A stretch of 64,000 nucleotides of DNA. Source: Hyphomonadaceae bacterium UKL13-1. Its GTDB lineage: Bacteria; Pseudomonadota; Alphaproteobacteria; Caulobacterales; Aquidulcibacteraceae. The notes under the pieces were generated by a model. It did no database searches and was not told the origin of the DNA. It was given only the letters and a program-made list of their open reading frames with translations. The stretch's first letter is position 1. The number at the start of each line of letters is the position of its first letter. The stretch covers positions 2,983,898 to 3,047,897 of the forward strand of contig CP012156.1 in the NCBI GenBank assembly GCA_001602435.1, written 5' to 3'. This document shows, piece after piece, positions 35,761 through 44,672 of the stretch. A program made the translations under genes and the position numbers.

Positions 35761-36648
35761 ATGAGCGCACGGATTATTGACGGCAAAGCCATTGCAGAGG
35801 CGGTCGATCAAGAAGTTGCGCGCGATGTTGAAAGCCTCGTCCAGACCTATGGCGCGCCGCCTTGCTTATGCGTGGTGCTCGTTGGCGATGATCCCGCTAG
35901 CCAAGTCTATGTGCGCAATAAGGGCCGCCGGACCCAAGCCGCCGGCATGATCTCGCGCGAGATCAAACTTCCCGCCAGTGTCAGCCAAGCCGAACTAGAG
36001 AGCCAAGTTAAAGCCCTGTCGGCTGATCCCGATGTCGATGGCATCCTCGTGCAACTACCTTTGCCAGCGGGCTTGAATAGCGATGCTGTGATCGCTTGCA
36101 TCGACCCCGCCAAAGACGTGGACGGCCTGACCGAAGTTTCCGCCGGGCGACTGGTTCTGGGCCGTCCGGGTTTGCGTCCCTGCACGCCGACGGGCTGCGT
36201 CATCTTGGCCAAGCGCACCTTGGGCGACCTAAAGGGTGCACATGTTGTCGTGGTGGGCCGCTCTATTCTGGTTGGCAAACCAGCAGGGCTCTTGTTTTTG
36301 GCTGAAGACTGCACCGTGACGCTGGCCCATTCGCGGACGCGGGATCTCGCCTCCGTTTGTCGCTCAGCCGACATCTTGGTGCCAGCCGTCGGCCGGCCGG
36401 AAATGATTAAGGGCGCTTGGGTGAAGCCCGGCGCAACAGTGATCGATGTGGGGATCAACCGCGTCGATAATCCAGCTAAAGGCCCCACTGCGACGCGCCT
36501 AGTTGGCGATGTTGCCTATGAAGAGGCTTTTGAAGTTGCTCGTGCCATCACACCAGTTCCTGGCGGCGTGGGGCCGATGACCATAGCCTGCCTATTACAA
36601 AACACGTTGCAAGCCGCTTGCGCCCGGCGCGGCTGGACATTGGTCTAA
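35761..36648 (+). CDS. folD: Bifunctional methylenetetrahydrofolate dehydrogenase/cyclohydrolase
   Basis: A 295-residue cytosolic enzyme that interconverts 5,10-methylene-THF and 10-formyl-THF with NADP+. The N-terminal catalytic domain has [11 protein letters not shown] with the catalytic lysine, [15 protein letters not shown] and KDVDGLT. The Rossmann domain has [15 protein letters not shown], and the C-terminus has [11 protein letters not shown]. The length is normal. It has GAGGA upstream of the ATG and may share a transcript with yggT. Confidence 0.97.
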   Translation: MSARIIDGKAIAEAVDQEVARDVESLVQTYGAPPCLCVVLVGDDPASQVYVRNKGRRTQAAGMISREIKLPASVSQAELESQVKALSADPDVDGILVQLPLPAGLNSDAVIACIDPAKDVDGLTEVSAGRLVLGRPGLRPCTPTGCVILAKRTLGDLKGAHVVVVGRSILVGKPAGLLFLAEDCTVTLAHSRTRDLASVCRSADILVPAVGRPEMIKGAWVKPGATVIDVGINRVDNPAKGPTATRLVGDVAYEEAFEVARAITPVPGGVGPMTIACLLQNTLQAACARRGWTLV

Positions 36649-36688
36649 CCACAGCCAGTCCTGCTTGCCAGAATGAGCCAATGTGCGA

Positions 36689-36714
36689 CAAGGCAGGGGC
36701 TAAAGCCTGTCTTG
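36689..36714 (+). terminator. Hairpin between folD and the GH97 gene
   Basis: CAAGGCAGG and CCTGTCTTG pair with one G-U, closing on a GGC-TAAA-GCC apex. It is followed by a G-run that includes the next gene's ribosome binding site and not by a U-tract, so termination is uncertain. Confidence 0.35.
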
Positions 36715-36727
36715 GGGGGGAACTATC

Positions 36728-38749
36728 ATGCTGCGTTTTCTGATCGCCTGCCTGTGCTTGATCTGGGCAAGCCCTGCTCTCGCAGACCCATCCTTTAAAG
36801 CCACCTCACCCGATGGAAAAATTGTGGTTGAGGTTGGCAGCTCTTACGGCGAAGCCACCTATCAGATCAGCCGCGCAGGAAAGCCAATCATCACCCGCTC
36901 TAAAATGGGCTTCTTGTTCACCAATGCGCCGAAATTCGACCGCTCGCTATCTGCGATCAGCCACACCACGCGCTCGTTTGAAGAAACTTGGGATTTGCCT
37001 TGGGGCGAGGTCAAGTCAGTCTTGAACCGCTACAACGAACTGACCGTCACATTTCAAGATGGCCGGGGTGCGCCACGACAATTCTCGGTCACCTTCCGCG
37101 TCTATGATGATGGCGTGGGCTTTCGCTATAATTTCCCAGACCAGCCGAACCTGAAGCAAGTCGCGATCGGCGAAGAGATGACGGAGTTCAATCTCGCTGA
37201 AGATGGCACCGCTTGGTGGCAACCGGCGGGCGAATGGAACCGCTATGAATATCTGTATAACCGAACACCAATCCGCGAAGTGGGCCAAGCCCATACGCCA
37301 ATGACCGTGCGCACAAATAGCGGCTTGCATTTGTCCTTCCACGAGGCCGCGCTGGTGGATTATTCATCCATGTGGCTGCGTCATGCAGGCGGCACAAAGT
37401 TTATCTCGACGCTCTCACCCAGCTCGCGCGGGGCTAAAGTGGTGCGTACAGCGCCCTTCTCCACCCCGTGGCGGACAATCCAAATCAGCGACGATGCGGC
37501 TGGTCTGGTGATGAGTCATTTGATCCTCAATCTAAATGAGCCCAACGCTTTGGGCGATGTATCTTGGGTCAAGCCTTTTAAATACATCGGCATCTGGTGG
37601 GAGATGCATATCAACAAGTCGACCTGGGGCAGCGGCCCTAAGCATGGCGCAACCACGGAAAATGCAAAACGCTATATCGACTTTGCCGCCGAGCACGGCT
37701 TTCGCGGCGTCCTGATCGAAGGCTGGAACAAGGGCTGGGATGGTGATTGGTTTGGCGGCGAAACGGGCTTTGACTTCACGACTGCCTATCCTGATTTCGA
37801 CCTGAAAGCGGTCACAGACTATGCCCGGTCAAAGGGCGTCCATCTGGTCGGCCATCACGAAACAGCGGCTAATATCGCCAATTATGAGCCCCAGATGGAA
37901 GCCGCCTTTGCCCTCTATGAGAGCTTGGGCGTCGATAGCGTGAAGACGGGCTATGTCGCCGATGCGGGCGGGGCACGCTACCGCGATGCCAATGGCCAAA
38001 TCGTGTTTGAATGGCACGATGGCCAAGAGGCGGTGCGCCATCACCTTCGGGTCGTTGAAACCGCTGCCCGCCACAAAATTGCGATCAATGCCCATGAGCC
38101 GATCAAGGATACGGGCCTGCGCCGAACCTATCCCAACTGGGTCTCGCGCGAAGGGGCTCGCGGCCAAGAATATAATGCGTGGGGCAATCCCGAGAACCCG
38201 CCAGAGCATGAAGTCAATTTGGTGTTCACCCGCATGTTGGCAGGACCCATGGACTTCACACCCGGCATCTTTGCGATCAATCCGACCCAAGAAGGCCATC
38301 GGGCGCGGACGACAATTGCCAAGCAGCTTGCGCTTTATGTCACGCTCTATAGCCCCATCCAGATGGCCGCAGACCTGCCGGAGCATTATCTGGCCAACCC
38401 GATGCCCTTCCAATTCATCAAGGACGTGCCCGTCGATTGGTCGGAGACGCGGGCCTTGAATGGCGAGGTGGGTGACTTTGTCACCATCGCCCGCAAGGAT
38501 CGGGCGAGCGACAATTGGTATTTGGGTGCGATCACCGACGAGAATGCGCGACGCTTAAAGGTGCCGCTCACCTTCCTTGATGCCGGGCGAACCTATAAGG
38601 CGCAAATCTATCGCGACGGGCCCAATGCCGATTGGGACAAAAACCCACTCAATATTGTGTTTGAGGAAAAGATCGTGACCCGCAACCAAGTGCTCGACAT
38701 CCGCTTGGCAGCCGGGGGTGGCCAAGCGATTAGGTTTGTCGCCCAATAG
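36728..38749 (+). CDS. Glycoside hydrolase family 97 (alpha-glucosidase/alpha-galactosidase type), exported
   Basis: A 673-residue enzyme with a Sec signal peptide (LIACLCLIWASPALA). The three GH97 parts are present: an N-terminal beta-sandwich (about 22-270, with GVGFRYNFP), a TIM-barrel (about 275-560, with WEMHINKSTWGSG, GFRGVLIEGWNKGWDGDW, HHETAANIANYEP and VKTGYVAD), and a C-terminal beta domain with AITDENARRLKVPLTFL. The family releases alpha-linked glucose or galactose from oligosaccharides, probably in the periplasm. Ribosome binding site GGGGGGAA upstream. No transporter or regulator for the product is adjacent. It is convergent, 3 nt apart, with an esterase gene. Confidence 0.93.
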   Translation: MLRFLIACLCLIWASPALADPSFKATSPDGKIVVEVGSSYGEATYQISRAGKPIITRSKMGFLFTNAPKFDRSLSAISHTTRSFEETWDLPWGEVKSVLNRYNELTVTFQDGRGAPRQFSVTFRVYDDGVGFRYNFPDQPNLKQVAIGEEMTEFNLAEDGTAWWQPAGEWNRYEYLYNRTPIREVGQAHTPMTVRTNSGLHLSFHEAALVDYSSMWLRHAGGTKFISTLSPSSRGAKVVRTAPFSTPWRTIQISDDAAGLVMSHLILNLNEPNALGDVSWVKPFKYIGIWWEMHINKSTWGSGPKHGATTENAKRYIDFAAEHGFRGVLIEGWNKGWDGDWFGGETGFDFTTAYPDFDLKAVTDYARSKGVHLVGHHETAANIANYEPQMEAAFALYESLGVDSVKTGYVADAGGARYRDANGQIVFEWHDGQEAVRHHLRVVETAARHKIAINAHEPIKDTGLRRTYPNWVSREGARGQEYNAWGNPENPPEHEVNLVFTRMLAGPMDFTPGIFAINPTQEGHRARTTIAKQLALYVTLYSPIQMAADLPEHYLANPMPFQFIKDVPVDWSETRALNGEVGDFVTIARKDRASDNWYLGAITDENARRLKVPLTFLDAGRTYKAQIYRDGPNADWDKNPLNIVFEEKIVTRNQVLDIRLAAGGGQAIRFVAQ

Positions 38750-38752
38750 ATC

Positions 38753-39673
38753 CTATGCGGTCCGCGCCTGCATCCAAACAGCGGCTTCGCCAATGGCGAT
38801 GCGGGCAGCGGTCACCTGGGGCCACATGTAATGGAATACATGAGGCATGTGTGGCACGATCTTGAGCGTCACATCGACCAGAGCCAGTCCAGCGGCTTTT
38901 GCCAAGCGCAGAGAGTCGGCCAACAAAACCTCCTCAGAGCCGACATGGATCAGGATGGGCGCAAGGCCGGACAAATCAGCCAAAACGGGCGACGCCAAAG
39001 GCCCTTGAGCAGACGCGCCGTTCAAATAGACCGCCGCCCAACGGTCTAGGCTTGCCTTGTCGACGATAAAGTCGACTTCAGCCTTAGCCGCATAACTTGC
39101 TCCCTCTTGTTGAAGATTGGCCCAAGGGGAAATAACAAAAAGGCCTGCGGGTTGGGGCAGACCTTCCGCCTTCAGCTTTAGCGCCGTTGCCATGGTCAAA
39201 CCACCGCCGGCAGAATCGCCTGAGATAATGATTTTCGAAGCCGGAATCCCCTGATCCAGTAAAGCGCGATAGGCCAAGACGGCGTCGTCAATCGCGGCGG
39301 GAAATGGGTGCTCGGGTGCCAAGCGATAGTCAACTGAATAGGCAATCATGCCCGAGGTTGCCACAAATTGCGCGACCATGTGGCTGTGGCTCTTGGGCGA
39401 CCCAATCACATAGCCACCACCATGGAGGTAGAGCAAAGTCCCAGTTCCAGACGTGTCGGATCGCGTGAGTTTCTCAGCAGCAACCCCGTTGAGCGTGACC
39501 GTGGTCACACTTACACCCTCAGCCACAGGATAGAGTTGCCCCATGGCATCGTAATCGAGGCGCAACTTGGCGATGTTGGGCGGCTCGCGTAGCTGATCCG
39601 TCATCGCTTGTACTTGCACGCGCACCGCCGCGACTTCAGCCTGACTGATGGATGCTGGAATTTCGTGGCCCAT
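38753..39673 (-). CDS. Alpha/beta hydrolase, HSL (hormone-sensitive lipase) family
   Basis: A 306-residue esterase. It has the oxyanion motif YLHGGGYVIG (about residue 75), the nucleophile elbow ISGDSAGGGLTMA (about 148), an acid region IHVGSEEVLLADS (about 240) and the catalytic histidine region HMPHVFH (about 273). No signal peptide; probably cytoplasmic. The HSL group hydrolyses short-chain esters or small lactones. ATG start at 39673. Convergent with the GH97 gene. Confidence 0.9.
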   Translation of the reverse strand: MGHEIPASISQAEVAAVRVQVQAMTDQLREPPNIAKLRLDYDAMGQLYPVAEGVSVTTVTLNGVAAEKLTRSDTSGTGTLLYLHGGGYVIGSPKSHSHMVAQFVATSGMIAYSVDYRLAPEHPFPAAIDDAVLAYRALLDQGIPASKIIISGDSAGGGLTMATALKLKAEGLPQPAGLFVISPWANLQQEGASYAAKAEVDFIVDKASLDRWAAVYLNGASAQGPLASPVLADLSGLAPILIHVGSEEVLLADSLRLAKAAGLALVDVTLKIVPHMPHVFHYMWPQVTAARIAIGEAAVWMQARTA

Positions 39674-39732
39674 GTTGTTTCCCCCTATTTTTTCCTACCG
39701 TGCAGCAGAGGCCATGGGTATGCAAGCAAGAG

Positions 39733-40515
39733 CTAGGCGAATGGGTTCAAAACCATAGCTCTGAGCGTTTGATCCTGTGGGCTGCGCCATCTCTCTAAAC
39801 CGATGTCAGAACCAGACGGCAGCGTAGGAATCGGGGCATCAGCCCGATAGGTGCGAAACAGCCGGTCCCAAAAAGAAAAGCTAAACCCATAATTGCTGTT
39901 GGTCGCCACGGGGTCGGGATTGTGGTGGATCAAATGCATGGCTGGAGTCACGAAGACCCAGCGCAGCGCTGTGTCTAAAGGCTTGGGCAGCGCAATATTG
40001 GCGTGCGTGAACAAGGCCCCGGCACCCAAAACCAATTCGAAGGCAAACACCAAGGCAGGCGGGGCGCCCAAGAGCGCGACGACGCTACCCTTAAAAATCA
40101 GCGATGCCATGATTTCAAACGGATGAAATCGCAGGGCCGTGGTTACATCCATTACCACGTCACTGTGATGGGGGCGGTGAAGGCGCCAGAAAAAGGGAAT
40201 CTTATGACTAAGGACGTGTTGACTCCAAACTGCGAGGTCTAAAATCAAGAAGCACGCGACCCAGACCCAAAGTCCGCTCAGTTCCAGCCAATTCACCAAG
40301 CCAAAGTCGATCCGTTGCACAAAGCTTGCCACGGATGCCAAGCCACCAGCCAGCACGAGGCGTGAAACCAAGGATCCCAAAAGCGATAGGGCTCCGTGGC
40401 GGGCGATACGCGCGGCTGTAACTTGTGACGAGCGAGCGGGGCGCATCCACTCAAGAATCGCAAACAGGGCTAGTAGACCAAGTGTCGTAGCGAGGCGGAG
40501 CGAGGCATCGGTCAT
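39733..40515 (-). CDS. Sterol desaturase/fatty-acid hydroxylase family membrane protein
   Basis: A 260-residue membrane di-iron enzyme. The three histidine clusters are present: HVLSH (about residue 104), HRPHH (about 115) and HLIHH (about 198), with several membrane segments. It probably hydroxylates or desaturates a lipid; the substrate is unknown. The ATG at 40515 overlaps the stop of the LysR/OxyR gene by 4 nt, so the two are translationally coupled, which would place this lipid-modifying enzyme in an operon with a peroxide-type regulator. Confidence 0.88.
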   Translation of the reverse strand: MTDASLRLATTLGLLALFAILEWMRPARSSQVTAARIARHGALSLLGSLVSRLVLAGGLASVASFVQRIDFGLVNWLELSGLWVWVACFLILDLAVWSQHVLSHKIPFFWRLHRPHHSDVVMDVTTALRFHPFEIMASLIFKGSVVALLGAPPALVFAFELVLGAGALFTHANIALPKPLDTALRWVFVTPAMHLIHHNPDPVATNSNYGFSFSFWDRLFRTYRADAPIPTLPSGSDIGLERWRSPQDQTLRAMVLNPFA

Positions 40516-41396
40516 GCCGATTTCAATATCCCCGAAAGCGCCTTGATTTCAATCAAGCGTCCGGAGCTGCGCCGCCAGGCAAGACCAATTTGTCGTCCGA
40601 TCACCGGTGGGGTAAAGGCGCGCACCACGAGTCCGTCGGCGGCAATGCCAGCATCGGCAGCGATCTTGGGCAACAACGAAATGCCGAGTCCCCCAGCGGC
40701 CATTTGCACCAAGGTAAACAATGATGTCGCTCGAACCTCTTCTTGGCCGGGCCGCGTCATGCCACATACGCCAATCGCGTGATCGCGCAGACAATGACCA
40801 TCTTCCAACAATAAAACGGGCTCGCCTTCCAAGTCTGCTGCCGACAAGTCAGCCTTCTTGGAAAGCGGATGGTCTGGTGGGCCAACGAACAAAAACTCAT
40901 CGTCAAACAAAGGCATGGTGTCGATGCCTTGGGCTTCATAAGGCAATGCAATCAATGCTGCATCTAGGGTATGCGCGCGAAGTCCATCGATCAATCGACT
41001 GGTTAAATCCTCACGCAAATAGAGTTTGAGTTTGGGGAAAGCCGCTTTTGCGCGCGGCAGGACCTTAGGCAAAAAGAAGGGCGCAATCGTTGGGATGACA
41101 CCCAAACGGAATGGCCCAGTCAAAGGTTCTGCAGCACCCTGTACCGCCTCCCCCAATTCATCGACTGCTGACAGGATGGCGCGGGCGCGGGCGGCGGCAA
41201 TCTCGCCAGCTGGTGTTAGCGTCGCCCCACTCCGGCCGCGCTCAATCAGCTTTGTGCCCAGAATGGCTTCCAGCTCTTTGATCGCCGCAGACAGTGACGG
41301 TTGAGTAACGAGGGCTTGTTCAGCAGCGGCGACAAACGAGCCATGCTCGGCAATCGCCGTCAAAAAGGATAATTGACGCAAAGTGGGCTGAGACAT
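40512..41396 (-). CDS. oxyR: LysR-type regulator, OxyR-like
   Basis: About 294 residues from the ATG at 41396 (a TTG six codons earlier is less likely). The N-terminal winged helix has LRQLSFLTAIAEHGSFVAAAE and TQPSLSAAIKELE. The effector domain contains LLEDGHCLRDHAIGVCG: two cysteines nine residues apart, the same spacing and context as the redox pair Cys199/Cys208 of E. coli OxyR. It should therefore sense hydrogen peroxide through a disulfide. It is divergent from the exported S9 peptidase gene and is the first gene of an operon with the sterol desaturase gene. No ahpC or katG is adjacent. Confidence 0.85.
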   Translation of the reverse strand: MSQPTLRQLSFLTAIAEHGSFVAAAEQALVTQPSLSAAIKELEAILGTKLIERGRSGATLTPAGEIAAARARAILSAVDELGEAVQGAAEPLTGPFRLGVIPTIAPFFLPKVLPRAKAAFPKLKLYLREDLTSRLIDGLRAHTLDAALIALPYEAQGIDTMPLFDDEFLFVGPPDHPLSKKADLSAADLEGEPVLLLEDGHCLRDHAIGVCGMTRPGQEEVRATSLFTLVQMAAGGLGISLLPKIAADAGIAADGLVVRAFTPPVIGRQIGLAWRRSSGRLIEIKALSGILKSA

Positions 41397-41531
41397 GAGA
41401 CTGCTATACCCCAAACAGCAGGAATGTCATTATCCGCATCAAGATGAACGAATTGCAACTTGACGGTCATGTAGGGATCGCCCATGCCGATCCGACGTAA
41501 AGTTAAGCCTCTAAGTGTTTGGGAGACCAAC

Positions 41532-43733
41532 ATGCAACAATTATTTGACCGCCGATCTGTTCTGCTTGCAGGTGCTGCTATGACCGCTTCAACCGCTTTG
41601 CCCGCCTTCGCCCAATCGTCTGCGCCTCGCCGCGGTGCCCCCTTGGGACCAATCGCCAAGAAAATTGCCCATGAGATCACACAACATGGCCAGACGCGCA
41701 CGGACAATTATCACTGGCTGCGCGACGCCAATTGGCAAGCCGTCATTGATGAACCGTCAAAGCTGAGCGACGAAATCCGCACCCATATTGAAGCCGAGAA
41801 CGCCTACACCAAGAGCGTACTACTGGATCCAACTGCGAAGTTGCGCGCGGATTTGTTCGAAGAGCTGAAGGGCAAAATCAAGCAGGATGATTCGAGCGTG
41901 CCGGCCCGTGACGGTGCCTGGGCTTACGCCACTCGCTTCCGTACAGGCGGCCAATATCCAATCGTCTACCGAAAGGCTGTGGACGCAGCGACAGGCGAGG
42001 CAACGGGTGCCGAACAAATTCTGATCGATGGCGACAAGGAGTCCAAGGGCGAAAAGTTTTGGCGCTTGCAGGATTGGGAGCAAAGCCCCACTCAAGATCT
42101 GTTGGCTTATTTTGTCGATTATGAAGGCGGCAACAAGGTCACTTTACGGTTCCGCGCTACGGCCAATGGCTCTGATCTGCCGTATAAGATTGAAGGCGCA
42201 TCCGCAGGCCTCGTGTGGGCCAAGGATGGCCGAACCTGCTTCTATTGCCTGTTGGACGACAATTTCCGCGTCGCTAAAATCATGCGCCACGTCGTAGGTG
42301 AAGACCCAAAAACTGACGTGATGATCTTTGAAGAAAAAGATGCGTCCTTCCAGACCGGTATTGGCAAAACCGCCTCAGGCGATTATCTGATCATTTATCG
42401 GTCACAGAGCGAAAGCTCCGACGTCTTGATACTGCCTTTGACGACACCAACGGCCAAGCCAAAGCGGTTCACGCCCTATCGGAAGGGCGTCGAATATCTG
42501 CCAGATCATCATGGTGGTCATTTCTATATCCGCAACAATTCTGGCGGTGCGATTGACTTTAAGATTTCGAAGACACCCGTCAGCAAGACCAACGCTTCCA
42601 ACTGGACTGACTTCATTCCACACGAGGCAGGTTGCTTTATCGAGACTGTGCACCTGTATGCTGGCCACATGGTCCGCGAGGAATCGGTCGACGCTCTGCC
42701 CCGCCTGACGGTTCGGGACATGGTGAGCGGCAAAGAGCATCAGATCGACTTCCCAGAAGAAGCCTATGATCTGTCAGTCTTACGTGGGTTTGAGTGGAAG
42801 ACGACCAATCTGCGCTTTACCTATAACTCACCCTCAACCCCTACCGAGACGTGGGATTACGACCTGAACTCCAAGGCTCGTACCCTGCGCAAGACGCAGG
42901 AAATTCCGTCGGGCCATGACAAGAATAATTATGTCGTGCGGCGGACAGTGGCGGTTGCGAGCGACGGTGCGCGTGTGCCATTGACGATCCTCTATCATAA
43001 GAAGACACCGATCGACGGCACGGCACCTGCCTTGCTCTACGGATATGGATCTTATGGCATTTCCATGCCAGCTAGCTTCTCGACGGCACGCCTGCCTCTG
43101 GTGGATCGGGGCATGGTCTATTGCATCGCGCATATCCGTGGCGGCCAAGATCGTGGCTATCAATGGTATCTCGATGGCAAGCTGATGAAAAAGCAGAATA
43201 CTTTCTCGGATTTTGCCCGTGCGGCAGAAGCCTTGGTTGAGCAGAAGTTTGCAGCACCAAAGCAGATCGTCATTGAAGGCCGTTCCGCAGGTGGCCTTTT
43301 GGTTGGTGCCGTGATGAACCAGCGGCCAGAACTGTTCGCCGGGGTTATTGGTGGTGTCGCCTTTGTCGACGTGATCAACACGATCTCTGACGCGGAGTTG
43401 CCTCTCACGCCACCTGAGTGGACCGAGTGGGGCGACCCGATCAAGTCGAAAGCGGCATTCGACTATATGATGGCCTATAGCCCCTATGACCAAGTTGGTA
43501 CCAAGGCCTATCCACCACTGTTCGCCCAGACTGCGCTGTCCGACAGCCAAGTCACCTATTGGGAGCCGACCAAATGGGTGGCAAAACTGCGGGAACTGAG
43601 CCCAGAGGCAGGGCCCTTTATGCTCAATGTCAATATGACGGCGGGCCATGGCGGGGCCTCCGGCCGCTTTGACCGCCTTAAAGAAGTGGCCGACAGCCAC
43701 GCCTTCGCACTTTGGTGTGTCGGCAAAGCCTAA
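41532..43733 (+). CDS. Exported prolyl oligopeptidase/oligopeptidase B-like S9 peptidase
   Basis: A serine peptidase of about 733 residues. The ATG at 41532 has GGGAG 6 nt upstream; the frame upstream of it is rejected. The N-terminus has a Tat-like signal: DRRSVLLAGAAMTASTALPAFAQ. The beta-propeller runs to about residue 440, then the hydrolase domain: GYGSYGISMPASF, GGQDRGYQWY, the nucleophile motif IEGRSAGGLLVGA (about 578) and the histidine motif MTAGHGGASGRFDR. The latter two resemble oligopeptidase B, which cleaves after basic residues, but that enzyme is usually cytosolic. The 3' end overlaps the dioxygenase gene by 4 nt on the opposite strand. Confidence 0.92.
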   Translation: MQQLFDRRSVLLAGAAMTASTALPAFAQSSAPRRGAPLGPIAKKIAHEITQHGQTRTDNYHWLRDANWQAVIDEPSKLSDEIRTHIEAENAYTKSVLLDPTAKLRADLFEELKGKIKQDDSSVPARDGAWAYATRFRTGGQYPIVYRKAVDAATGEATGAEQILIDGDKESKGEKFWRLQDWEQSPTQDLLAYFVDYEGGNKVTLRFRATANGSDLPYKIEGASAGLVWAKDGRTCFYCLLDDNFRVAKIMRHVVGEDPKTDVMIFEEKDASFQTGIGKTASGDYLIIYRSQSESSDVLILPLTTPTAKPKRFTPYRKGVEYLPDHHGGHFYIRNNSGGAIDFKISKTPVSKTNASNWTDFIPHEAGCFIETVHLYAGHMVREESVDALPRLTVRDMVSGKEHQIDFPEEAYDLSVLRGFEWKTTNLRFTYNSPSTPTETWDYDLNSKARTLRKTQEIPSGHDKNNYVVRRTVAVASDGARVPLTILYHKKTPIDGTAPALLYGYGSYGISMPASFSTARLPLVDRGMVYCIAHIRGGQDRGYQWYLDGKLMKKQNTFSDFARAAEALVEQKFAAPKQIVIEGRSAGGLLVGAVMNQRPELFAGVIGGVAFVDVINTISDAELPLTPPEWTEWGDPIKSKAAFDYMMAYSPYDQVGTKAYPPLFAQTALSDSQVTYWEPTKWVAKLRELSPEAGPFMLNVNMTAGHGGASGRFDRLKEVADSHAFALWCVGKA

Positions 43734-44551
43734 ACCAGCGGACAGCCCTCGATGGTTATTCGGTGCATAAGACGAAAGTCGCCGTGGTAATCATTGAGGG
43801 CGTAATGCCACGTGGCCCGATTGTCCCAAAAGGCCACCGAGCCCGGCTGCCAAACAAAGCGAGTTGTGAAGGCGTCACTCGTTGCATGATTGTAGAGATA
43901 GCTTAACAGCGGCCAGCTCTCTTCTTGGGTCCAGCCTTCAAAATGCAACGTGAAGGCCGGGTTCACGTAAAGCGCCTTGCGACCACTCAGAGGGTGGGTA
44001 ATCACAACGGGGTGGATGGCATCTTGGGTGGCTGCTTCCGCATTGCCGATCCGCTGTTCGCCATCACCACGATAAGCGCCTTGCGCCCCAAACACGTGGC
44101 GACTGGAATGAACGGCTCGCAGCCGCGACAATGTTTCTTTCAAGCCGTCTGACAGGCCATCATAGGCCGCATACATCGATGCGAATAAGGTGTCTCCACC
44201 TGTCAGCGGGAGGTCGCGCGCGACCAGAACAGACCCCAATGCAGGCTCTTGATCATAAGAATGATCAGTGTGCCACGCCCCGCCAATATTGGTGGTTTGA
44301 TCCTTCTCCTTGCGGACTTCGGCAATTTCTGGATGGGTCGGCGTAGCCTTAAAGAACCGGTTGATATTGATGGGTCCAAAGCGGCGCGCGAAGGCAATAT
44401 GGTCGTCGGGCGTCAATTTTTGATCGCGGAAGAACAGCACTCCATGATCCGCAAATGCCTGCTGCAAAAGGGCTTCTTGCCCAATTGTCAATCCGCGCAA
44501 ATCGACCCCGTGCACGACGGCACCAACTCCGCTCAAAGCTTCTAGCTGCAT
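43730..44551 (-). CDS. TauD/TfdA family Fe(II)/2-oxoglutarate dioxygenase
   Basis: About 273 residues from the ATG at 44551 (GTG at 44560 is the alternative). The iron-binding HxD is in GAWHTDHSYD (about residue 97) and the distal histidine in RATWHYALND (about 248), with the arginine of GDFRLMHR (about 260) for 2-oxoglutarate. DHGVLFFRDQKLT near the N-terminus is typical of the family. It would hydroxylate a small organic substrate such as a sulfonate, herbicide-like or amino-acid compound; no transporter or regulator nearby narrows this. Confidence 0.92.
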   Translation of the reverse strand: MQLEALSGVGAVVHGVDLRGLTIGQEALLQQAFADHGVLFFRDQKLTPDDHIAFARRFGPININRFFKATPTHPEIAEVRKEKDQTTNIGGAWHTDHSYDQEPALGSVLVARDLPLTGGDTLFASMYAAYDGLSDGLKETLSRLRAVHSSRHVFGAQGAYRGDGEQRIGNAEAATQDAIHPVVITHPLSGRKALYVNPAFTLHFEGWTQEESWPLLSYLYNHATSDAFTTRFVWQPGSVAFWDNRATWHYALNDYHGDFRLMHRITIEGCPLV

Positions 44552-44627
44552 CCTCACCACCTAAGTCTCTTTTCTTAGGCCGCAGTGTGATGGGAAATCC
44601 GCGGCGGTCAAGCTCGGATTGCGTGAT

Positions 44628-44663
44628 AGGGCGGGCATGCTGGAACTAAGACATGCCCGCCCT
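44628..44663 (-). terminator. 12-bp perfect stem downstream of the chemoreceptor gene
   Basis: AGGGCGGGCATG, 12-nt loop, CATGCCCGCCCT, 9 nt past the stop of the chemoreceptor gene on the minus strand. The stem is strong and G+C-rich but no U-tract follows on either strand, so it may be a rho-independent-like end or a 3' stabiliser. Confidence 0.5.
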
Positions 44664-44672
44664 CAAGTTACT

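Noticed and set aside
42834-43700. 288-codon minus-strand frame inside the S9 peptidase gene
   Set aside because: Antisense to a clearly conserved catalytic domain, with no recognisable protein features.
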